A stretch of DNA of 64,000 nt from positions 1 through 64,000 of the forward strand of contig NZ_PWAA01000022.1 of the NCBI RefSeq assembly GCF_003031585.1. The letters are read 5' to 3'. This stretch comes from Thalassobius sp. I31.1 (GTDB lineage: Bacteria; Pseudomonadota; Alphaproteobacteria; Rhodobacterales; Rhodobacteraceae). The notes below the pieces were generated by a model. The model was not told the origin of the DNA. It saw only the letters and a list, made by a program, of their open reading frames with translations, and made no database searches. This document shows positions 10,001 to 17,795 of the stretch, one piece after another; the stretch's first letter is position 1; the number at the start of each line of letters is the position of its first letter. The translations under genes were made by a program, and so were the position numbers.

Positions 10001-10517
10001 TTTCACCCGCAGGTAGAGTCATAGAAGCCTGGGTGCCCGGCGTAATGGCAACGGTCGCAACCGTCTTTGCCCCACCGCGGGCCGCCGTATCAAGGATCCG
10101 GATTTCCCCACGGGTGACAAAAGCCGGATAGTTCATGCGGCTCTGGAAGGTGACCCTATCACCCGCCTGCCAGGCCTGATCCCCGATCACATGCGCATCC
10201 AGGCGACGGGACTGATCCAGACCATCATAGCGCACCTGAATATCCGCCGCCGCAAGGGCCACATCCGCCCGGCGTTGTGCCTCAATCAGGCGGGTGTCCC
10301 CTTGTGGTGTGGCCCCGTTAACAGAGATCGCAAAGCCCTGGGCTTTTGGGGCCGTGGCCGCTGCTTCGGCATTTGCCCCCACTGGCATGCTGACCACAGT
10401 CTGCGCATTGGCCGCGCATTCCAGATCTGTTGCGGTGCAGGTTTCGGCCCATGCACCGCCCGGAATAATCCAGGCAGCTGTCATCATGAGACCGGCGATT
10501 GTTGAGTGCGTTTTCAT
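7026..10517 (-). CDS. Large outer-membrane beta-barrel protein, partner of the DUF11 surface protein
   Basis: A 1163-residue exported protein of unknown function. A signal peptide ends at GAWA-ET (residues 1-24). Residues 60-290 look like beta-rich periplasmic or Ig-like modules. Near 368-390 is YPTYGDDSSIVEDAPTSGRF, a pattern I recall from large uncharacterised outer-membrane proteins that are paired with DUF11 proteins. From about 550 to the end, alternating amphipathic strands rich in Tyr/Trp with acidic turns resemble a barrel; the last residue is Phe, as expected for BAM recognition. Start: ATG at 10517, with AAGGA nine bases upstream. It lies 21 bp downstream of the repeat protein, hence one operon. 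It shows no TonB box or plug domain that I can recognise. Confidence 0.8.
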   Translation of the reverse strand: MKTHSTIAGLMMTAAWIIPGGAWAETCTATDLECAANAQTVVSMPVGANAEAAATAPKAQGFAISVNGATPQGDTRLIEAQRRADVALAAADIQVRYDGLDQSRRLDAHVIGDQAWQAGDRVTFQSRMNYPAFVTRGEIRILDTAARGGAKTVATVAITPGTQASMTLPAGENLAFVHRVYDANGRYDETVALPLSQRDTRGISDVATQEEGTSALARQNIPVRGGAVTVSGTGLPAGARIRTLGEVIEADGSGNFVIQRIMPVGDHAVQVAARTVDLTRDIEIPGSEWFYVGVADVTLGWRSDDTDGSEDYQRGRIAGYVNGRLANGTEITASVDTREEDLSDIFRNLDKRDPRSVLNRIDTDDAYPTYGDDSSIVEDAPTSGRFYLRAERDGNHITWGDGKANLEGAEFIRNTRTLYGLHGEWASQNTTADGEARLRINAYAAQPDNLPGRDIFRGTGGSIYFLNQQDISRGSDHLTIEITDPTNGRVLDRRTLSYGTDYTINYTQGVIRLNQPLSAYGGTSGLISENPNGDNNVNLVVAYEYTPTAGDLDGFAYGARAEAWVSDSVRIGATGMVENTGAADQTALGADLRWQHSETTWAELEVAQSDGPGFGFTRSTDGGLTNSETDAQGGKGQAIRLEAQADLNEIGLATPGLIGGYYERRDAGFTSLDYSVVDDETLWGVFAEIEPSDRTRLRFYADSYENTAGREDLEAGLELHHTQSDTRELSFGVEYLDRVTPGDATNTGTRTDLALRYTATPSDALSWYVYGQGSVERTGGLARNERFGLGGTAKLNDSWTLTGEVSEGTGGTGARALLSHSNQGNGNSTYFGYTLDPDRTLAGATLNGTDRGQFVMGGTRHISDATTVWAENTRDLFGRHKALSSAFGVDYSATEFSDWSVALEVGEISDPDGDDFDRQALTLGYAYSDDANRAGRARLELRRERGMDGTDSRDADTLAFTGDYNAQFSEDARFIGTLDAVYTDRKDSALDDAKYAELSLGYAYRPVEHDRLNVLARYRYIYDEYGQVTDNTDVRGPLQHSHILSVDAEYQLNDTWSIGGKIGYRWSETADAGTDNFSQNNALLLVANARWHVVHNWDALIEVRALDAQSAGTTDYGALIAGYRHINNNVKLGLGYNFGRFSDDLADITQNDKGAFINIIAKF

Positions 10518-10538
10518 AGTATGTGTTCCTTACCGGTC

Positions 10539-13500
10539 TTATGGGGTGAGACGCAGGGTTTCACGTTCCACCAGAAGGCGGGTACCGCTTTGCCCTGTCC
10601 AGGCGTCGTTCAGGATGTCTTCCACCAGGTCGAGATGACGGCGGGCTGTGCGCGGGCGTTCACTGCCGGCGCGGTGGTAACGCAGATGCACCACAGACAC
10701 CGGATTGGCAGGATCGTTCAGCATTGCACGCAACGCCTGATCCAGAGCCGGGATCGCCACAGGGCGTCCGTTCCGGTCTGTGGCAAACGCCGTTGCATCC
10801 AGATCAATCCGCGCCACATCCGCAATGGCTGCACCAAAGTTCATGCGACCAAAGCGACCGGCGGTCAGACGCAGAACCCGTGGGTTTTCCGTCGTCATAC
10901 GGTAGCCGGACGGCAGCGTGCGGGTGTCCACTTTCAATGTGAAGCTAGACCCGCCATCCGCTGGCAATGCTGCACAAGGCACGTGGAAGCGACCATAAGC
11001 ATCCGTCGTGATCAGATGACCATTCACAGTCACAAGACGTACACCCGCAAGACCAGGCTCGCCGCGGTTCTCAGCGGCAGGTGCGCTTGCGAACTTACCG
11101 CCGGTGACAGTCTGATCTGTCAGGCCAGCCAGGCTGTCAGGCCCATCCTGAATGCCATTGCCGTTGCGGTCATCAAAGACTTTCCCGATCACATCAGAAC
11201 AGTGGAAAACATGTTCTGCTTCGATACGGATGGTCGCCGTGCCAATGTTGGACACAACATCGCCATCCTGCGTGGCCCAGGCGCTGTTCACCAGTTCCTC
11301 TGTCGCGCTATCCGGCAGAACACGCACATCCAATGTGACCTCAACAGTGGCACCAGCCGCGATATCCACACCAGACCAGGTCAATCGACGACCAGCAACA
11401 GAAGGTTCCGTCGCCACACCATCCAGTTCAGCTGTGCCCGGCGTATAGGCCAGACCACCCGGCAGCTCATCCAGAAGGTCCAGATCCGCGATATTCAGGG
11501 CGGATGTGTTCTCATAAACCAGCGTGTAGGTCACCGTATCGCCATAGTTCACAAGGCTCAGGTTGGCTGTCTTGCTGACGGTGATGGCACCCGCTTCCGC
11601 AGCCAGAGGCGTCAGAGGCACGATGGTCGGATCGCTGGTTGGGTCCCCATCCGTGTTGCCTTCAAGATCCGGATCATCAGATGTTTCAGAGCCACCGCTG
11701 TTGCGGGTGTCTGACACATCCTCAGCCGGGCCTGCGGTGGAGGTTCCTGTGACCGTTGCGGTTTTCTCAATACCACCGGTATTAAAGTCACCCACAGTGA
11801 TCACATGCGGATCCGCCGTACAAGTCGCCATTTCGCCCGGTGCCAGTGTGGTCGGGTTACAGACAATGTTGTTCAGGTCCGCGCTGGTGATGATGATGTC
11901 TTCCATCGTCACGTCACCATCATTGGTCACGGTCAGCGTGTAAGGCACTGTGTCACCCGGATCCGTCACAGATGGATCCGTACCGCCATCTGTCCCGGGG
12001 GTGCCGGATTCCAGTGTCAGCGTCAGTTTCGGAACACCAATGGTGATCGTCTCTGTCGTTGTGGAACAGGTGACAGGGGCTGCTTTGGTGCAGATTTCAT
12101 AGTCTACAAAGTAGTCACCCGCTGCCAGACCCGGATCAATTGTGATCAGGCCCGTTGCCGGATCCAGGGTCAGGCCCGTGACAGGCTGGCCGCTGGCATC
12201 TTTATAGTCACCCGGAACAGGGGCTGTGATGTCGACAGTGGACAGATCCGCTGCCGCACCATTCAGAACATCCGACGCCAGGACAGACGGGGTTGTGCCC
12301 CCGGCAGGACCAAAGGTATCAAAGGTTTCTGGGGCTGCTTCGATCTCAGGTGTGACTGTGATGGTCGCCGTGGCAGTCTCACAGACAGGCACTGTATCAA
12401 GGCTGCACAGCTGATAGTCGAAGCTGTAAACGCCAGGCGCTGTGCCAGGGTTCACATCAACGCTGCCATCCGGTTTCACCGTCAACTCACCTGGAACAGA
12501 GGCCGGATCCACAGGCACAACCGTTGCATTGGTTGTACCCGCAGGGGCGCCATTCACAGTGTCGCCGTCAAACAGGTTCACAACACCAGTCGCACCCGCA
12601 TCAGCCGCAGAACGGTCAATGGTTTCCGCATCGTCCGTAGCAACCACTTCGGTTGGCGCAGTGACGCTTGTCGGTGTGCCGGTGTCCTCATCAGGTGTGC
12701 CGTTGCCGCCATCTGTGACGTCATCGGATTTGTCGCTGATACGTGTGCCATCCGGACGATCGCCAGATGCAGTTGCGGTGTTTTCGAACGCAGTCGCAGA
12801 GGTTGCAGCCGGATCAATGCGCACGGTGAAAGTCATGTTGATCGCATCACCGGTGCCAAGCTGGCCGTTGGCGGCAAGCATGTTTGCCCCGTCACCCGCC
12901 CAGGCAGAACTGCCGGTCAGACCAGAGGATTCCGCAGAGAGCGTACCAACAGGAGACACAACAGGTGCGGACACAACGGACACAAACGCTGCACCAAACT
13001 GAGTTGCCAGATCATCCGTCACAACCATATTGCGCAGGTTGATGTTGGACAGGTTCTCAACCGTGATCACATAGGTCACATCAAATGTGCCATCCGCGTT
13101 ACGCGCAGCAACGGTCGTTGCAGCCTTCGTCGTATTAAGCGACGTCGTACACGTCGGGGCAAGGTACATCGCAGCATTATTGTCCGCGTCTGGTTCAGTT
13201 GTGAAAATCTCAAACCGGGTTGCAGGCGTGACAGACGACCAACGAACCTGGTCGGTGGGAGTGGACCCAAAGTTGGTGGAAGGCCGAACCACACCATATT
13301 CATTACCTTGTCGGTAAGCCGTGTACACGCTTGGCGAAAGGCTGGAAACCAGTGCATATTCAACACCATCAAGCGCACGGAAACCATCTGTATCGCCGGG
13401 ACGCAGCGCTTTGCCGTGTTGCGGTTCAATATATACAGGGTGCGTACCGGACAGGGTGAATGTCGCGGTTGGCGGAGACGCCGTCATACCAACCCCGATG

Positions 13501-15113
13501 CTGGTGCCATTGCGCCGGTTGTAGGTTGCATCCACAATCACGCTTCCCGCAGGAAAGCCCGGGAACCGGTGGCTGATGTCAGCGCCGGTAATAATCGTTT
13601 GCAGCTGGGCCGCCGGTGTATGCGTGCCCGTGCCATTCGCGGCACTGATCACAGCCGCGTCAAACAGATCGCCGCCAGATAAATTCAGAGCCGTCGGGAA
13701 ACAACGTCCAGTCTGGGGCCCCGGATTTGTGATCGGAGGAACACCCGGGTTGGTTACAACAACCGTTTCAACCGCTGTTGCACAGTTGGAAGACGAAGCC
13801 TGGGAACAAATTTCATAGCTTATTTTGTAGGTCCCCGCCGGGGTGCCCGCAGAAACAGTAATCCGTCCCGTTGAAGGATCCAGGGAAAGCCCGGTAACTG
13901 GATCACCATCTGCGTCCGTATAATCCGCAGCGACCGGTGCTGTAATTGTAACATTCGAAAGTGTTGCTGCGCCACCATCAAAGGTATCGCTGCCAAGAAC
14001 AGAGGTCGTGACACCGCCCGCAGCACTGTCAATATCAGAGAATGTTTCAGGATTTGCGTCGATTTCTGCGCCAATAGTGAATCCAACAGAGGTTTCGTTG
14101 TTTGCAGGGTTGGTATCTGTCTGCAACATCGACACGTCGGACAGGGAGATCGCGTTGGTGACAGTGTCGCCAGAATTTCCGCCGGTCACTTCGAATGGCA
14201 GGGTCAGAGTAACGCTTTCGCCAATCTGAAGCGTCCCGATTGTCCAGACCTGCGTTGCAGGGTCATAGCTTCCCTGGGATGCGCTGGCAGTGCCATTCAG
14301 AGTGATCTCAGCCGGCAGAACATCCCGCAGAGAAACGAGAGACGCGGAAGAGGCAGATGGGCCACCTGCATGGGTTACCGTGATAACATAGTTCGCGGTG
14401 CTTCCGACGCTGAGAACCACGCCACTGTCCATACCATCGATGGTTTTATTGACAGCAAGATCTGCTTCCGACAGCAATGAGAAACGAAAGCCTTCCCTTG
14501 AGGCGCCATTGATTGCCTCAAGCCGCAGATTACCATCTCCGTCGAAGGAAGGGGTGCGAACCTGCCAGTCCAGGCAATTGTTCCGCCAGGCACCAGAGTT
14601 TCCAGCAATGCAGCCTTCCGTAATGACGGCATCAAGATGCGCCTGTGTTGCCCCTGGCAGGCTGGCCTGAAAATCCACCAGGTTCTGCACATTGATGATC
14701 GGTTGCTGGAAGGCCACCCCGCCCGGAACTGCGCTGAGATTGGACAGTTGGCCCGGGAACGACAAAAGCGGCACCACACCATTGATCGGATAGGCCGGAT
14801 CAATTTTTGAAGGAGCACCGCTGGCGCCGGATGCAGTCACCGTGTATTGATCAAACCGGGCACCAAAATCGTCTCCCCGGCCGCTGTTTCCTTCCAGCAC
14901 AAGAACATATTTGAAGCCCGTCGCATCGAAAGCTGTAGAATCAAGCTCTACACCCAGAGTTGCATCGAGATTCCAGGTTTCAAACCGCCGATTGTGGTCG
15001 TAGGAAAGCCCTGTGCCATCAGACTGCAAATCCCCCCCCGGGAACCTGCACAGTCGGAGAAGCTTCGTTCGCAGTTTGCGTCGTGAACGTCCAATCACCA
15101 ATATCTGTTCCAT
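10539..15113 (-). CDS. Giant DUF11-repeat surface protein, main reading frame (frameshifted from its signal peptide)
   Basis: About 1500 residues of repeated beta-sandwich modules, expected to be secreted or at the outer surface. Residues 40-215 form a unique N-terminal region; DUF11-like domains start near DLAVNKTIDGMD (about 218), SLNTTKAATTV (about 650), LTLTLESGTPG (about 1040) and ITVSKTANLSLVNYGD (about 1190). Cadherin-like repeats sit between them. A SdrD-B-like module (IGKVFDDRNGNGIQDG, about 1315; DAYGRFHVPC) precedes a basic C-terminal tail. The first 25 residues of this frame are basic nonsense, not a signal; sense coding begins at PGGDLQSD, where the frame of 15019-15339 should join. 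One G fewer in the run at 15032-15039 joins them. It is followed by the barrel gene in an operon. As read here, the full protein would not be made. Confidence 0.75.
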   Translation of the reverse strand: MEQILVIGRSRRKLRTKLLRLCRFPGGDLQSDGTGLSYDHNRRFETWNLDATLGVELDSTAFDATGFKYVLVLEGNSGRGDDFGARFDQYTVTASGASGAPSKIDPAYPINGVVPLLSFPGQLSNLSAVPGGVAFQQPIINVQNLVDFQASLPGATQAHLDAVITEGCIAGNSGAWRNNCLDWQVRTPSFDGDGNLRLEAINGASREGFRFSLLSEADLAVNKTIDGMDSGVVLSVGSTANYVITVTHAGGPSASSASLVSLRDVLPAEITLNGTASASQGSYDPATQVWTIGTLQIGESVTLTLPFEVTGGNSGDTVTNAISLSDVSMLQTDTNPANNETSVGFTIGAEIDANPETFSDIDSAAGGVTTSVLGSDTFDGGAATLSNVTITAPVAADYTDADGDPVTGLSLDPSTGRITVSAGTPAGTYKISYEICSQASSSNCATAVETVVVTNPGVPPITNPGPQTGRCFPTALNLSGGDLFDAAVISAANGTGTHTPAAQLQTIITGADISHRFPGFPAGSVIVDATYNRRNGTSIGVGMTASPPTATFTLSGTHPVYIEPQHGKALRPGDTDGFRALDGVEYALVSSLSPSVYTAYRQGNEYGVVRPSTNFGSTPTDQVRWSSVTPATRFEIFTTEPDADNNAAMYLAPTCTTSLNTTKAATTVAARNADGTFDVTYVITVENLSNINLRNMVVTDDLATQFGAAFVSVVSAPVVSPVGTLSAESSGLTGSSAWAGDGANMLAANGQLGTGDAINMTFTVRIDPAATSATAFENTATASGDRPDGTRISDKSDDVTDGGNGTPDEDTGTPTSVTAPTEVVATDDAETIDRSAADAGATGVVNLFDGDTVNGAPAGTTNATVVPVDPASVPGELTVKPDGSVDVNPGTAPGVYSFDYQLCSLDTVPVCETATATITVTPEIEAAPETFDTFGPAGGTTPSVLASDVLNGAAADLSTVDITAPVPGDYKDASGQPVTGLTLDPATGLITIDPGLAAGDYFVDYEICTKAAPVTCSTTTETITIGVPKLTLTLESGTPGTDGGTDPSVTDPGDTVPYTLTVTNDGDVTMEDIIITSADLNNIVCNPTTLAPGEMATCTADPHVITVGDFNTGGIEKTATVTGTSTAGPAEDVSDTRNSGGSETSDDPDLEGNTDGDPTSDPTIVPLTPLAAEAGAITVSKTANLSLVNYGDTVTYTLVYENTSALNIADLDLLDELPGGLAYTPGTAELDGVATEPSVAGRRLTWSGVDIAAGATVEVTLDVRVLPDSATEELVNSAWATQDGDVVSNIGTATIRIEAEHVFHCSDVIGKVFDDRNGNGIQDGPDSLAGLTDQTVTGGKFASAPAAENRGEPGLAGVRLVTVNGHLITTDAYGRFHVPCAALPADGGSSFTLKVDTRTLPSGYRMTTENPRVLRLTAGRFGRMNFGAAIADVARIDLDATAFATDRNGRPVAIPALDQALRAMLNDPANPVSVVHLRYHRAGSERPRTARRHLDLVEDILNDAWTGQSGTRLLVERETLRLTP
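12038..12350 (-). repeat. Cadherin-like repeat, downstream copy, within the DUF11 gene
   Basis: Encodes a roughly 100-residue module with landmarks PETFD, SVLASDVLNG, ITAPVPGDYKDA, PVTGLTLDPATG and YEIC. It corresponds closely to the module at 13751-14063. Confidence 0.75.
13751..14063 (-). repeat. Cadherin-like repeat, upstream copy, within the DUF11 gene
   Basis: Encodes the same module as 12038-12350: PETFSD, SVLGSDTFDG, ITAPVAADYTDA, PVTGLSLDPSTG and YEIC. A more divergent relative lies around 12360-12640 (TIDRSAADAG...YSFDYQLC). Confidence 0.75.
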
Positions 15114-15339
15114 TTACGATCAACTCACCGGCGAATACACCGTTAGACCCGGACCCGACAGGCATCGTGATCTGAGCATTTGCAGCAGTACTGAACGCGA
15201 TAAGCGAACCGGCAATCCCGCCCGCAATCATTGCCGCATGGGGGAACAGTATATTGTCCAGCTCGAAGAAGCTGAGTTTCGATTTGACACGACTGAAGAG
15301 AGCAGTGCCAAAGCCTGCGCGCGAAATTCTATAGAACAT
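15019..15339 (-). CDS. N-terminal signal-peptide part of the DUF11 surface protein (broken by frameshift)
   Basis: This frame encodes an export signal and the first mature residues, then hits TGA ten codons after the run of G. A long N-region (FYRISRAGFGTALFSRVKSK) leads to the hydrophobic segment IAGGIAGSLIAFSTAANA-Q. The mature part, ending in TVQVPGG, continues logically as DLQSDGTGLSYDHN in the other frame. The ATG at 15339 has AAGG six bases upstream. With eight G the sequence reads PGGGFAV-stop; with seven it reads PGGDLQSD. This may be phase variation, a true inactivating mutation or an assembly error. Confidence 0.75.
   Translation of the reverse strand: MFYRISRAGFGTALFSRVKSKLSFFELDNILFPHAAMIAGGIAGSLIAFSTAANAQITMPVGSGSNGVFAGELIVNGTDIGDWTFTTQTANEASPTVQVPGGGFAV
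15032..15039 (-). repeat. Run of eight G at the frameshift point
   Basis: Eight C on the plus strand (eight G in the coding sense) lie exactly where the signal-peptide frame must switch to the repeat-domain frame. Homopolymer runs like this are typical slipped-strand sites and also typical places for sequencing error. Confidence 0.9.
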
Positions 15340-15999
15340 CTCGGGCCTTATGTTTGTTATAAAAGGGGGGCGAACGGCCAGTAACAAGAACTACCTGAAT
15401 TTGCGATCTTTCAATGTCGTCAATTCCCGCATTTCGAAATTCCACAAATTCGTAGACACCAATTCACGCAATAATTGATAGATTCAAATTAATTTCCCTC
15501 AAAATAATGTGAAGTTGTAAAAATAACTCAAAGTTCATGCAATTACCCGACGTTTCAATTTATTTCATGGCGGGGAATTATTCCAGAAATTCCCCGTACT
15601 CGCATTAATGAATGGAGTTCACCTATTTTCGTTATATTCAATGCATAAGACGCGAATCAATTCCAGGGTGATATTCTATCTGCCTGAGTTCTACATTTCC
15701 TGTAATTCTGGAATTTTATAGGAATTGAAATTCCAGATGCAGTGAAGTGGTTCTTTTCTTTGCGGGAAGTGTTGGGAAAATATTCTCATTCCCGCAGTTT
15801 GAAGCAATTTGCCCGTGCGTGTTCTGTTTTCACTGGTGTATCTGGTTATCGGAAGGTGTGGGCAGTCCTGAAATCCAGCCCAGTGCTGGCTTTTGTGCGC
15901 ATGACATGAAAATGCCGTCCCAACATCAGGTTGGAACGGCATCAGGAATAAAAGGCGCGACCGTGGCTGCAACCCGTACAATATAGTGCTTTACGTCAC
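15340..15999. other. AT-rich 660-bp intergenic region upstream of the surface locus
   Basis: No convincing gene: the longest minus-strand frame (about 15691-15981) lacks a ribosome site and a protein-like composition. The hexamer GGAATT or its complement occurs at 15422, 15438, 15574, 15588, 15659, 15710, 15721 and 15729. Two pairs form hairpin-like palindromes: CGGGGAATT/AATTCCCCG (15571-15596) and TGGAATTT/AAATTCCA (15709-15735). It probably contains the promoter and operators of the DUF11-barrel operon; the right end holds the terminator of the phosphatase gene. Confidence 0.6.
15908..15942 (-). terminator. Terminator of the ABC-GDPD-LacI-phosphatase operon
   Basis: Read on the minus strand, ATGCCGTTCCAAC and GTTGGGACGGCAT pair over 13 bp with one mismatch around a five-base loop, followed by TTTTC. 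It lies about 60 bp past the phosphatase stop codon. Confidence 0.75.
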
Positions 16000-16782
16000 T
16001 TAAGGGCGGGTGAAGGCGCGCAGTGTTGTTGTCAGGTGACCGTTATCAGCGAATACCGGGCTTCCGTTGTCCAGGAAACTATGCAGCGGATCTGCCTGGT
16101 ACGTCCCGCCGGCTTCTGTGATCAGAATAAGTCCTGCCAGGGCGTCCCAGGCATTCAGATGTGCCTCGTAATAGGCCTCTCCCAGGCCGCGGGCGACATT
16201 CAGAAGACTGATCGCTGCGGATCCGTTACGGCGATATTCGCTGCCGCCTTCGATCAGGCGTTCCAACATGTTCAGGTAGTCGGGAAGGGGAGTGCGGGCT
16301 GAACGGCCAAGCAAAAGAACGGATTGCGCGATGTTATCACAATCAGAAACATTCATAGGAAGGCCATTCAGGAAGGCTCCCTTTCCCTTTTGTGCCCAGG
16401 ACAGACAAGAAATATCAGGCGCCGCAATCACCCCAAGTTTGATTTCACCATCAGAACACCAGGCAATGGACACACCCCACTCCGGCAGACCACGCATAAA
16501 ATTGGTGGTGCCATCAATCGGATCAACGACCCAGATGTTATCGGACTTCACATCTGAGAAACCATCTTCTTCGCCAAGGAAGGCGTCGTCGGGGTAGGTG
16601 TCTGCAATGCGTGTACGGATCAGTTTTTCAACTTCCTGATCTGCGAAAGTCACAAAATCTTGCAGGCCTTTGACCTGGATGAAATCGCCTTGTTGTTCGC
16701 GGCGCAGGCGTTGGGCCAGTTCGGCGGCTTCCTGTGCCAGGGATTTTGCGAATTCAAGACGTGTTGCGGTGTTGACCGTCAT
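16000..16782 (-). CDS. Inositol monophosphatase family protein
   Basis: A Mg-dependent phosphatase of the IMPase/FBPase/CysQ superfamily, 260 residues. Metal-binding motifs are visible: GEED at 70-73, DPIDGT at 87-92 in WVVDPIDGTTNFMRGLPEWG, and the C-terminal NAWDALAGLILITEAGG. Together these match the inositol monophosphatase signatures better than CysQ. Substrate is inferred: in this operon it may dephosphorylate inositol phosphate or glycerol phosphate released from an imported phosphodiester. Start ATG at 16782 has AAGG eight bases upstream and lies five bases after the LacI gene stop, as last gene of the operon. Confidence 0.9.
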   Translation of the reverse strand: MTVNTATRLEFAKSLAQEAAELAQRLRREQQGDFIQVKGLQDFVTFADQEVEKLIRTRIADTYPDDAFLGEEDGFSDVKSDNIWVVDPIDGTTNFMRGLPEWGVSIAWCSDGEIKLGVIAAPDISCLSWAQKGKGAFLNGLPMNVSDCDNIAQSVLLLGRSARTPLPDYLNMLERLIEGGSEYRRNGSAAISLLNVARGLGEAYYEAHLNAWDALAGLILITEAGGTYQADPLHSFLDNGSPVFADNGHLTTTLRAFTRP

Positions 16783-16787
16783 TCTTA

Positions 16788-17795
16788 TTACCTTGTTGTG
16801 TTGCGATATACAGATGTGACTGACTGGACGATGGTCTGACCTTGCTCAGCCGGATTTTTGATACGTTTCAGCATGAGATCGACAGCCGCGATGGATTGGG
16901 CTGTGCTGTCCTGGCGGATGGTGGATAGCTGATAAGAGGCCCAGGAGGCCTGTTCCACGTCATCGCAACCAATGATTTCCAGGTCTGCCGGAATGGACAG
17001 ACCATGCGTATGGCGCAACTCATCCATCACACCAAAGGCCAGCGTATCGGTGCTACAGAAAACACCGCTGAATTTATCGCGTGCCTTTGCGATTTGATCT
17101 GCGATTTCTGCGCCAGCAGTATAGGTCTGGCCAGGGGAGAGGAATTCTGTGACTGCAACGCCGTTTGACCGGCAGGTTTCAACGAAAGCCTGCGCCCGGC
17201 CCGTGACGGAATATGAGGTGGTTTGCGGATGAACGACGGCCAGAGAGGTTGCATTTGATCGTGTCAACATGTCGAAGGCGATCTGTCCCGCCTGTTCAAT
17301 ATCCATCTGCACGTTGTCGACGCCTTCAACCTCGCTGCCCCGGTTCACCAGAACAATCGGGATGGAAAGGCGATTGCATTCGCCAATAATTGTCGAGGGC
17401 GGGGTCGCGGATGTTACAAGAATACCCGCGACATTATAGTTGAACAGTTGGGCAGAAAGCTTTTCGACCTCTTCAGAAGTTTCGGCATTCATCAGAATGG
17501 GGCGGAAACCCTGACGTACAAATTCCTGGGCTGCGACCTTCACCTGGGTTGCGCGGAAAGGCGTATCAAGGGCCGATACAACAATGCCAACAAGATTCGA
17601 ATGCCGGGTTTGCAGGCTGCGCGCCATGAAGTTTACGCTATAGCCAAGCTCTTTCGCGGCTTCCAGAACCTTCTTGCGGGTCGTTTCTGAAATAACGGCT
17701 TTCTCGGAAAAGGCACGTGACACCGCAGAACGGGACACCCCGGCTTTGCGGGCGACATCAAACGAAGTTACGCGTTTTCTGGAAGGTTCATCCAC
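16788..17795 (-). CDS. LacI-family transcriptional regulator
   Basis: A 335-residue repressor: N-terminal LacI helix-turn-helix (VTSFDVARKAGVSRSAVSRAFS, residues 9-30), hinge helix ending NFMARSLQTRHSNLVGIVVS, and a periplasmic-binding-protein-like effector domain. I prefer GTG at 17795: it lies just before the HTH and overlaps the GDPD stop; the alternative TTG at 17831 adds 12 unlikely residues. It lies within the operon it probably controls, between the GDPD and phosphatase genes; palindromes of LacI type (GCACACGTGTGC, centre CG) upstream of the first gene are good operator candidates. Effector is unknown, likely a sugar or polyol derivative. Confidence 0.9.
   Translation of the reverse strand: MDEPSRKRVTSFDVARKAGVSRSAVSRAFSEKAVISETTRKKVLEAAKELGYSVNFMARSLQTRHSNLVGIVVSALDTPFRATQVKVAAQEFVRQGFRPILMNAETSEEVEKLSAQLFNYNVAGILVTSATPPSTIIGECNRLSIPIVLVNRGSEVEGVDNVQMDIEQAGQIAFDMLTRSNATSLAVVHPQTTSYSVTGRAQAFVETCRSNGVAVTEFLSPGQTYTAGAEIADQIAKARDKFSGVFCSTDTLAFGVMDELRHTHGLSIPADLEIIGCDDVEQASWASYQLSTIRQDSTAQSIAAVDLMLKRIKNPAEQGQTIVQSVTSVYRNTTR

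Noticed and set aside
11805-13682. Long plus-strand open frame (about 625 codons) opposite the DUF11 gene
   Set aside because: It is rich in Arg, Cys and His, has no recognisable domain, and mirrors the strongly biased codon use of the minus-strand gene.
15691-15981. Minus-strand frame of 96 codons in the AT-rich spacer
   Set aside because: No ribosome site, unlikely composition, and it overlaps the terminator at 15908-15942.
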